Assembly (NCBI GenBank): GCA_032690845.1
Contig: CM064434.1
Location: 34,142,342-34,206,341, forward strand
DNA length: 64,000 nt
Reading direction: 5' to 3'
Source of the DNA: Eleusine coracana subsp. coracana
Lineage: Eukaryota > Streptophyta > Magnoliopsida > Poales > Poaceae
Part shown: positions 55,091 through 64,000 of the stretch, in pieces
How positions within the stretch are numbered: the first letter of the stretch is position 1
Layout of the letters: every line of letters starts with the position of its first letter
Notes under the pieces: generated by a model
Databases searched by the model: none
What the model was told of the DNA's origin: nothing
Seen by the model: only the letters and a program-made list of their open reading frames with translations
Program-made: the position numbers and the translations under genes

Positions 55091-56271
55091 CGGTGCACCA
55101 TCAAGTTCACACTACCCTTAGTTAATTTTGTTTTGTGTTCATCCTATCATCCACAGAAAAGCTCAAAAAAATTTTCCCTCCGCCGATAACCACGTGTTTA
55201 GCTTCTGCATATTTCAATTTTAGAGTTCATAGTGTTGAGTTTGTGCCCTAGTTCTTGTTTAGTCGCTGGTTTAGTTTGTGTTTTTGTCGTCAGTAGTGTT
55301 TCCCTTACAACCCTAGCCGCCATCCCCTTCATCATCCTCTGTTTTGTTGGCTTTTTGTGGTAGGGTTGATTGATTGACACACCTAGCCTAGTCCCACCCT
55401 AATCCGACCCTAAACACACCACCAACACCCCGAACCAATCCCCACAAATTCCACTTTCCGCTGCCTCCATGCCGCAAAAAAAAAAAATCCTACCCGATTC
55501 CAAACCCGACCCAAACCCGACTCGGGTTTCTGGAAAACCGACTCCGACCCCCCTTCGGTAAAACGGGCATAACTTTTTGCTCGGTTGTCTGTTTTGGCTG
55601 AAATATTTATAGAAGATTCTTGACTCAAAGTTGAGCATACCCACACTCGGCTACGCCTTGTGCCCTCGTCAAAAAATTCAATAAAAACCCAATATTTTCT
55701 GCAACTTCAAGATTTTCTGTAGGCCACATCCTAGCTCTGTTTGAGCTGGAATTTTTTTGTGGATTATCTCCCATTGTTAGTGAGTTGTTGAAAAATATCA
55801 AAAAAATAAAATCAAAAAAAGAAATTTGGGATTTCTACTAGTGCTACATCTAGCCCCCCTAAAATTTCTGGATTTGGCTGTTTTGCACTTAGCCCCCTGT
55901 TATCGCCTGTGTGCCTTTGTCTCCTTGTTTCTACTTTGCTGTCACTACTGTTCTAGGACATACTTAGACCAGCAACTACGGACAAGTTACTTGGGCACTT
56001 ATTCAGCTTTACTATCTGTTTTTGATTTGTGTGCCACTCACATATATATATTTGGCCTTTCCTAGCTCTACATATTTCTTCTGGACAGCACATAGGTTAT
56101 TTTGTGACCCTTACAATCATGGAACACATCTCCCTGGTTTCCTTTGCTTTGCTTTTTAGAACTTTGTAAGAGCTTTGTAAGGAGTTTCCTTTTGCTGTGC
56201 TGAGAGGCACCACTACTTAGCTGTTTTGTAGGGATAATCTTCACTGTTTGTTTCCTGTTTTGGTGTTTGTG
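55091..56271 (+). other. CRM2 untranslated leader
   Basis: Non-coding, colinear with the CRM1 leader. Contains the 17-bp palindrome AAACCCGACTCGGGTTT (55513-55529) and an A-run near 55476. Confidence 0.75.
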
Positions 56272-58440
56272 ATGGCAGGAAGTGACGACGGAGAGGTGGC
56301 TTCACCCTCACAATTTGCTGAGTGTGAACCAAGAGAAACTCCAGAAGGCTTTGCAGGCTACTTAGAGTGATTTGGCAGAGACGATCACCAGAGCCGTTAC
56401 TGATGTGGTCAGCAAACTTCACATTGGAGAAAGCATCGAGCGGATGGAGAAGCGGGTCTCTAAGTTAACTGATCAGGTTGTCGCGTTGGAGACTGCTCCC
56501 AAGACCAATGATACGAACACCAATAACAATGACATTGAAGACGTCCATGATGAACACACGGTGTATAACGCTGATGGCACCGTGGATAGGTCAGCTACAA
56601 GGACCGCAAGATTACGACGTCATTTGCACCGTAATACTCAAGGTATGGGTGGTTTCCATAATTACAATTATCGTCCACATGGTAACTATGCTCCAGATGA
56701 CCCGTATGCTAAAATTAAGTTTTCAATTCCTTTGTTTTTGGGTCAGTATGATGGTGATGTTTATCTTGATTGGGAGATGACTGTAGAACACAAATTTAAT
56801 GCCCATCTTGTTCCTGAACAACATAGAGTTAGACAAGCTACTAGTGAGTTTACGGACTTTGCTATTGTTTGGTGGAGTGGTCTAGCTGTTGAAACTGATT
56901 TGCCTACTACATGGGAAGAACTTAAGGTAGCAATGCGTGATCGTTTTGTTCCTCCTTCTTTTTATAGAGAGATTCATAATAAACTGCAGCATTTAGAACA
57001 AGGAGATAAAACTATTTAGGAGTACTTTAGTGAGCTTCAGAAGGGTTTGATTTGTTGTGCTGTAGTTGAAAAAGTAGAGGATCAGATTTGTTGCTTTTAT
57101 TCTAGTTTAAGAAAAGAAATTCAGGACATCCTTGATTATACAGAATATTATACCCTCACCCAGTGTTTCCAGTATGCTATGCTTGTAGAGAAAGAATCAC
57201 AGGGACTTTTCCGGGCTTTTGAGGAGTATAGCAAGTCGAGGAACTCCTACCCCCCACGCTCGACGGGGACTTCGGGGCTGCCGGGCCATCTTTCCGGCCG
57301 CCCCCACCAGCAGCTACCAAGGGAACCAGTGTTGTTTCTGCAGCCCCAAGATCAGCCCCTGCACCTTCTACATGTTCAGGTAAAACTTCTGTGCAGGTAC
57401 CAGCTAGTAGTGCCTCCTCTATTGCTTCGACGGGACACACTACAGGGATTCAGTGCCACTGCTGCCATGGACTTGGTCATGTGCAGAAAGATTATCCATG
57501 TTGGCGGGCATATGTGGTGACAGATGATGGCGGTTACATGAGCACCTCCGATGTGGAGGATGAGGAGGAGGACGTCGCTGCCAACAGCAATGACCTCGTC
57601 CTTGGAGGCACAGACACCATGGGATACATGAACATTATTGTTCAACGTGTCCTTAGCATACAAGTTCATTAGCTCGAGACGGTGCAATACCACAACTTGT
57701 TTCGGATTTTCTTCATCATCAAGAACCGTCGAGCACATGTCATCGTTGATGGAGGGAGCTACAATAACTTGGTGAGTTTTGAAGTGGTCAACAAGCTTGC
57801 TTTGACCACACGTCCACATCCACATCCGTATTACATTCAGTGGTTAAATGACTCTGGCAAAGCTAAGGTAATACAAACTTGCAGAGTTCCTTTTTCCATT
57901 GGATCTTATGTGGATTCTGTTGATTGTGATGTCGTACCCATGCAAGTATGTTCACTTTTATTGGTTTGACCTTGGGAATTTGATAATGATGTTGTACACC
58001 ATGGTAGAAGTAATAAGTACACTTTTATGCATAAAAGAACTAAAATTACTTTGTTACCAATGACCTCTGCTGAAATTGTAAAAGCTGATTTAGAAAGAGC
58101 TGCTAATTTGAAAAATAAAGGTCCTGAAATTCAACAACCTGTTAATTCTAATTCTACACCTAGTACTGTTAATGATTCTTCAAGTTCTAAGGGTGCTAGA
58201 ATTAAATTACAAGGTCGTTCATGTCTTGCAACAAAATCTGAGCTTGCTGAAATTTCTGATAATGATGATATTTGCTATGTTTTGATATGCAAAGAAGCTT
58301 TGTTTTTGCTTCTAGTGCTTTGCCTCCTGCTGTCACTAACCTTTTGCAGGAGTATGAGGATGTTTTTCCTGCTGAATACCCCCGGGATTGCTACCTTTGA
58401 GAGGGATTGACCATCAAATTGATTTGATTTCGGGTGCTAC
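56272..58440 (+). pseudogene. gag: CRM2 gag and protease
   Basis: ATG 56272 (MAGSDDGEVASPSQF) is followed by a frameshift. The main gag frame 56372-57019 has YAKIKFSIPLFLGQYDGDVY, AIVWWSGLAVE and RDRFVPPSFYREI and stops at a TAG (57017). The zinc knuckle near 57450-57500 reads CHCCHGLGHVQKDY, its last cysteine replaced. The protease centre is IVDGGSYNNL (57745-57775). Further stops lie at 57520, 57672 and 57969. Colinear with CRM1. Confidence 0.85.
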
Positions 58441-61024
58441 TTTGCCAAACCGTGCTGCTTAGAGGACCAACCCTGAGGAGACTAAGGAGATACAACGACA
58501 AGTTCAAGACCTTTTGGATCATGGGTATGTTCGTCAATCACTTAGTCCTTGTGTTGTTCCTGTACTTTTGGTTCCTAAGAAAGATGGTACTTGGCGTATG
58601 TGTGTAGATTGTAGAGCCATTAATAATACTACTATTAGGTATCGTCATCCTATTCCTAGGCTAGATGACATGCTTGATGAGTTATGTGGTGCTATAATTT
58701 TCACTAAAATTGATTTGCGTAGTGGCTACCATCAAATTAGAATGAAACTTGGAGATGAATGGAAAACAGCTTATAAAACCAAATTTGGATTATATGAGGT
58801 TAGTAATGCCTTTTGGTTTAACTAATGCACCTAGTACTTTCATGCGCTTGATGAATTAGGTTTTAAGAGCTTTCATTGGCAAATTTGTGGTAGTTTACTT
58901 TGATGATATCTTGATTTATAGCAAATCCATAGATGAACATATGAATCATTTGCGTGCTGTTTTTTATGCTTTACAAGATGCACGTTTATTTGGTAACCTT
59001 GAGATGTGCACCTTTTACACGGATCGAGTCTCTTTTCTTGGCTTTGTTGTGACTCCACAGAGAATTGAGGTGGATGAGGCAAAGATTGAAGCCATAAAGA
59101 GCTGGACTGTACCAAAAACTATCACACAGGTGAGGAGTTTTCTTGGTCTTGCAGGTTTTTACCGCTGCTTTGTCAAAGATTTCAGCACCCATGCTGCACC
59201 TTTGCATGAGTTGACAAAGAATGGCGTTGATTTCCATTGGGGTAAGGTACATCATGAGTCTTTTGATGCTTTGAAGGATAAACTTACACATACACCATTG
59301 CTGCAATTATCTAATTTTGATAAGATTTTTGAGCTTGAATGTGATGCTAGTGGTATAGGCATTGGTCGTGTTTTGATGCAAGATAGTAAACCTATTGCAT
59401 ACTTTAGTGAGAAAATTACTGGGCCTGTTTTGAATTACTCCACGTATGATAAAGAATTGTATGCACTTGTACGTTCTTTAGAGATGAGACGTCATTATTT
59501 GTTGCCCAAAGAATTTGTTATTCATTCTGATCATGAATCACTTAAGTATATTCGTTCTCAATGTAATTTGAACCATAGACATGCTAAATGGATTGCATTT
59601 ATTGATTCTTTTCCTTACATTATTAAACATAAGAAAGGGAAGGATAATGTGATCGCTGATGCTTTATCTAGGCGCTATACTTTATTGTCTCAACTTGATT
59701 GTAGAATTTTTTGACTTGAGGCAATTAAAGAACAATCTGTTGCTGATGTTGATTTTAAGGATGTATTGCTGCATTGTAAAGAAGGTCGTGCATGGAACAA
59801 ATTTGTGTTGACTGATGGATTCTTGTTTAGAGCTAATCGCCCATACATTCCAGTTGGTTCCGTTCGTCTTTTGTTGTTACAGGAGGCGCATGGAGGTGGA
59901 TTGATGGGTCATTTTGGTGCTAAGAAGACGGAGGATATTTTGGCCACATACTTCTTTTGGCCAAGGATGAGGAAAGATGTTGAGCGCTTTGTTGCTTGCT
60001 GCACTACATGTCAAAAAGCTAAGTCTCGCTTGAATCCACATGGTTTATACATGCACTTTCTATGGACTTTGTTTTAGGACTGCTTAGGACTAAGAGGGGG
60101 AATGATAGTATTTTTGTTGTTGTGGATAGATTTTCTAAGATGGCACACTTTATACCATGTCATAAGACTGATGATGCTAGTTACATTGCTGATCTTTTTT
60201 TCAAAGAAATTGTACGTTTGCATGGTATGCCTTCTACTATTGTTTCATATCGTAATGCTAAATTCTTGAGTCACTTTTGGCGCACGCATTGGAATAAGTT
60301 GGGTGCAAATTTGTTGTTTTCTACAACTTGTTACCCACAAACTGATGGACAAACTAAGGTGGTTAACCGCACTTTGCGTACTATGTTGAGAGCTATTTTG
60401 AAGAAAAATTTTGAAGCAATGGGAATTATGTTTGCCTCATGTTGAGTTTGCATATAATCGGGCAACACATTCTACTACCAAGGGAAGTCCTTTCAAGGTA
60501 GTGTATGGTTTTGATCCTCGTACCCCACTTGATATACTTCCTCTACCTATTCATGAGAGAGTTCATGTTGATGCTAAGGAGCGTGCTGAATTTATTTTGC
60601 AAATGCATGAGACCACTAGGCTTAGCATTGAAAAGATGAATGACAAGTACAAAATTGCTGGTAGTAAAGGTAGAAAAGAAGTAAAACTTGATGTAGGAGA
60701 TTTAGTATGGTTACACTTGAGAAAGGATAGATTTTCAGATTTGAGAAAGTCTAAATTAATGCCTAGAGCTGATGGTCCTTTCAAAATAATTGAGAAGATT
60801 AATGATAATGCATACAAACTTGAGTTGCCTCCCGAGTTCGTGGTTAGTCCTACTTTTAACATTTCAGATTTGAAACCATACTTGGGAGAAGAGGATGAGC
60901 TTGAGTCGAGGACGACTCCACTTCAAGAGGGGGAGGATGATGAGGCCATCATTCCTAAGGATACATGCAACATTCCTCCAATTCTAGACTTGCAAGGTCC
61001 AATGACTAGAGCTCGTGCACGATG
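58441..61024 (+). pseudogene. pol: CRM2 pol: RT, RNase H, integrase
   Basis: RT has MCVDCRAINNTTIRYRHPIP, DLRSGYHQIRMKLGDEW and catalytic YFDD at 58896-58907. RNase H has FELECDAS and HSDHESLKYIRSQ; a stop follows at 59712. Integrase has the zinc domain (GLMGHFGAKKTEDI, CTTCQKAKS), a core with FVVVDRFSKMAHFIPCHKT and a GPF-type end (RADGPFKIIEKINDN), then GPMTRARAR. Breaks: a frameshift near 58800 that removes the PFGLTNAP context from the frame, a small deletion near 60055, and a +1 run of T at 60409. No chromodomain. The end overlaps the LTR start at 60938. Confidence 0.9.
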
Positions 61025-61408
61025 ACTAAATTTAGAGGTGTGCTCGTTCCTACGTTCTTCATCATATGTCACTATTGAGGATGGTTTGCTACCAAATGAT
61101 TATATTGTAATTAGGAACCATGGAGAGGACCTGAGGATGATGGGAGAAGGACTTGGAGACGTGGAGGACTAGCAAGCACGTGGAAGCCAAGGTGGAGGCC
61201 CAACCAAAACCGACTTCGAGTCTGTTTCGGGGCTCAGGACCAGTCTGCACTAAGACGGATGACCAGGACGCATACGTACTCAGATTTGGACATTCTATAT
61301 ATGCACGGAAAGATAGGAAGAAGACCTTTCCAATGCCGCTTGTCTCATGTCAAAATTCATCGGGAGTCATCAGGAATCGTCGAAACAAGAGAGGGTCCAG
61401 AATCTGTT
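60938..61408 (+). mobile_element. CRM LTR, truncated at 61408 and fused to RT
   Basis: Starts TGATGAGGCCATCATTCC after the PPT AAGAGGGGGAGGA. Sequence follows the LTR to AGAATCTGTTT, then switches to RT sequence TATTTGGTAACC, with GTTT common to both sides. Confidence 0.85.
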
Positions 61409-63384
61409 TATTTGGTAACCTTGAGAAGTGCACCTTTTGCAAAGATCGAGTCTCTTTTCTTGGCTATGTTGTGACTCCACAGAGAATTGAGGTGGATGAG
61501 GCGAAGATTGAAGCCATAAAGAGCTGGCCTGTACCAAAAACTATCACACAGGTGAGGAGTTTTCTTGGTCTTGCAGGTTTCTACCGCTGCTTTGTCAAAG
61601 ATTTCAGCACTCTTGCTGCACCTTTGCATGAGTTGACTAAGAAGGGCATTGATTTCCATTGGGGTAAGGTACATCATGAGTCTTTTGATGCTTTGAAGGA
61701 TAAACTTACACATGCATCATTGCTGCAATTACCTAATTTTGATAAATTTTTTTAGCTTGAATGTGATGCTAGTGGTATAGGCATTGGTGGTGTTTTGATG
61801 CAAGATAGTAAACCTGTTGCATACTTTAGTGAGAAAATTACTAGGCCTGTTTTGAATTACTCCACGTATGATAAAGAATTGTATGCACTTGTGCGTTCTT
61901 TAGAGACGTGGTGTCATTATTTGTTGTCTAAGAATTTGTTATTCATTCTGATCATGGATCACTTAAGTATATTCGTTCTTAATATAATTTGAACCATAGA
62001 CATGCTAAATGGATTGTGATTGTTGAGTCTTTTTCTTACATTATTAAACATAAGAAAGGGAAGGATAATGTGATCACTGATGCTTTATCTAAGCGCTATA
62101 TTTTATTGTCTCAACTTGATTGTAGAATTTTTGGACTTGAGGCAATTAAAGAACAATATGTTGCTGATGTTGGTTATAAGGATGTGTCGCTGCATTGTAA
62201 AGAAGGTCGTGCATAGAACAAATTTGTGTTGACTGATGGATTCTTGTTTAGAGCTAACCGCGTATGCATTCTAGTTGGTTCCGTTCGTCTTTTGTTGTTA
62301 CAGGAGGCGCATGGAGGTGGATTGATGGGTCATTTTGGTGCCAAGAAGACGGATGATATTTTGGCCACATACTTCTTTTGGCCAAGGATGAGGAAAGATG
62401 TTGAGCGCTTTGTTGCTCGCTGCACTACTTGTCAAAAAGCTAAGTCTCGCTTGAATCCACATGGTTTATACATGCCACTTCTTGTTCCTTCTATTCCTTG
62501 GGCGGATATTTCTATGGACATTGTTTTAGGACTGCCTAGGACTAAGAGGGGGAGTGATACTATTTTTTGTTGTTGTGGATAGATTTTCTAAGATGGCACA
62601 CTTTATACCATGTCATAGGACTGATGATGCTAGTTATATTGCTGATCTTTTTTAAAAAGAGATTATACGTTTGCATGGTATGCCTTCTACTATTGTTTCA
62701 GATCATGATGCAAAATTCCTGAGTCACTTTTGGCGCACGCTTTGGAATAAGTTGGGTACAAAGTTGATGTTTTCTACAACTTGTCACCCACAAACTGATG
62801 GACAAACTAAGGTGGTGAACCGCACTTTGGGTACGATGTTGAGAGCTATTTTGAAGAAAAATTTGAAGCAATGGGAAGAATGTTTGCCTCATGTTGAGTT
62901 TGCATATAATCAGGCAACACATTCTACTACCAAGGTAAGTCCTTTCAAGGTAGTGTATGGTTTTGATCCCCATACTCCACTTGATATACTTCCTCTACCT
63001 ATTCATGAGAGAGTTCATGTTGATGCTAAGGAGCATGCTGAATTTATTTTGCAAATGCATGAGACCACTAGACTTAGAATTGAAAAGATGAATGACAAGT
63101 ACAAAATTACTGGTAGTAAAGGTAGAAAAGAAGTAAAACTTGATGTAGGAGATTTAGTATGGTTACACTTGAGAAAGGATAGATTTCCAGATTTGAGAAA
63201 GTCTAAATTAATGCCTAGAGCTGATGGTCCTTTCGAAATAATTGAGAAGATTAATGATAATGCATACAAACTTGAGTTGCCTCCCGAGTTCGGGGTTAGT
63301 CCTACTTTTAACATTTTAGATTTGAAACCATACTTGGGAGAAGAGGATGAGCTTGAGTCGAGGACGACTCCACTTCAAGAGGGG
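61409..63384 (+). pseudogene. pol: CRM3 pol fragment: mid-RT to integrase end
   Basis: Begins inside RT after the catalytic YFDD (GNLEKCTFCKDRVSFLGYVV) and runs through RNase H (DASGIGIGGVLMQ context, KDNVITDALSKRY), integrase zinc domain (GLMGHFGAKKTDDI), core (HPQTDGQTKVVNR) and the GPF region to the purine tract AAGAGGGG at 63384. Colinear with 58984-60936 and with CRM1 but not identical. Stops at about 61753, 61990 and 62214 and a T-run shift near 62573 break it. Its 3' LTR is absent: at 63385 sequence changes to a minus-strand Del-like pol. Confidence 0.85.
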
Positions 63385-64000
63385 TTGTGCGCTCTTTCTC
63401 GTCGAGGATCTTTATGGGTTGTTCGGAGTAGGTGAGATCAGGTTGGAGTTGGTCATACTCTTCCAAGATTTTGTCGATGGGTGGTTTGAGACACCGCTTT
63501 AGCTGAGAGACGTGAAAGGTGTGATGAACTCCAGATAGATTGGCGGGTAACTCTAGCTTACAGGGTACATTCCCACATCTTTCCAAAATTTGGAATGGCC
63601 CAATATAACGGGGAGCTAACTTTCCTTTGACTCCAAACCGTTGGATACCCTTCATAGGTGACACTCTGAGATAGACGTAATCACCTTTGTTGAAATACAG
63701 TGGCCTACATCGTATGTTTGCATACTTCTCTTGACGGCATTTAGCAGCTTTAAGATTTGCTTGAATGACATGAACCTTTTCTTCAGCATCCTTGACAAGG
63801 TCAGGACCAAAGGTAACCCTTTCTCCAGATTCGGACCAGTTTAGCGGTGTTTTCAGCAACTACGACCATAGAGTGCTTCAAATGGTGACATTTTTAGACT
63901 CTCTTGGTAACTATTGTTGTATGAGAATTCCGCATATGGCAAATACTCATCCCAATTGCCACCATGTGTTAAAACACATGCTCTAAGCATATCCTCCAAA
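63385..64000 (-). pseudogene. pol: Del/Tekay-like integrase C-terminal fragment
   Basis: On the minus strand the frame from 63859 to 63385 reads LNWSESGERVTFGPDLVKD, CRPLYFNKGDYVYLRVSPM, FGVKGKLAPRYIGPFQIL and HHTFHVSQLKRCLKPP, the integrase end of Del/Tekay chromoviruses. Upstream, 64000-63860 continues into integrase with a frame change. The expected chromodomain region would follow but is cut at 63385 by the CRM chain. This is the only coding trace of the family whose LTR pieces are seen at 13521, 23926 and 41033, if those assignments hold. Confidence 0.85.

Overview
The window looks like gene-poor, probably pericentromeric heterochromatin from a grass (Poaceae). I found no host gene, tRNA, rRNA or CRISPR array. 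Almost every base belongs to LTR retrotransposons nested in, or broken by, one another. The main clues to a grass centromere region are several CRM-type (centromeric chromovirus) copies with LTR ends TGATG...CATCA, Athila-type and Tat-type Ty3/gypsy elements, a SIRE/Maximus-like Ty1/copia relic with its gag on the minus strand, and Del/Tekay-like LTR pieces. All coding regions are degenerate. Family names come from recognising protein motifs, primer-binding sites (PBS) and LTR ends by eye, not from a search.

Layout. 1-2832: 3' part of an Athila element on the plus strand (Ath1). It sits in the minus-strand pol of an older Athila (2833-3607). 3608-13520: minus-strand copia relic with 3' LTR, polypurine tract (PPT), an env-position ORF, no recognisable pol, gag and a truncated 5' LTR. 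13521-15480: Del-like LTR fragment. 15481-23925: Tat element A with RNase H and integrase remains, a 49-bp tandem array, an antisense multi-exon gene and its 3' LTR. 23926-25030: Del-like LTR fragment. 25031-32572: CRM1 with both LTRs. 32573-39700: Tat element B, scrambled by an inverted piece of a related element (33686-35216), again with an antisense multi-exon gene. 39701-53223: Athila element D, with gag-protease and an env-position ORF but no RT/RNase H/integrase. Its 5' LTR is split by a 3.8-kb Del-like solo LTR (41033-44853). 53224-63384: chain of CRM pieces (LTR-LTR-internal-LTR fragment-pol fragment) inserted in the 3' LTR of D. 63385-64000: minus-strand Del/Tekay integrase end.

The most unusual signal is a repeated small architecture. 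The Athila elements carry about 20 copies of a module made of two ~16-bp palindromes (ideal TGCGCCGATCGGCGCA) separated by usually 4-5 bp. The copies lie in LTRs, leader, UTRs and even in frame inside gag and the protease-RT linker. The unrelated copia relic carries the same design with another palindrome (ideal GACCGGACNGTCCGGTC, 17 bp, mostly 4-bp spacer). Centre-to-centre spacing is 20-21 bp in most copies. I know of no name for this.

The second notable feature is that both Tat elements carry, antisense to pol, a gene resembling the grass 'putative gypsy type transposon' (Transposase_28-like) family. It has short GT-AG introns (six in B, at least three in A) and minus-strand TATA-like sequences. 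It appears to be an independently transcribed, spliced passenger gene facing the element's own transcription.
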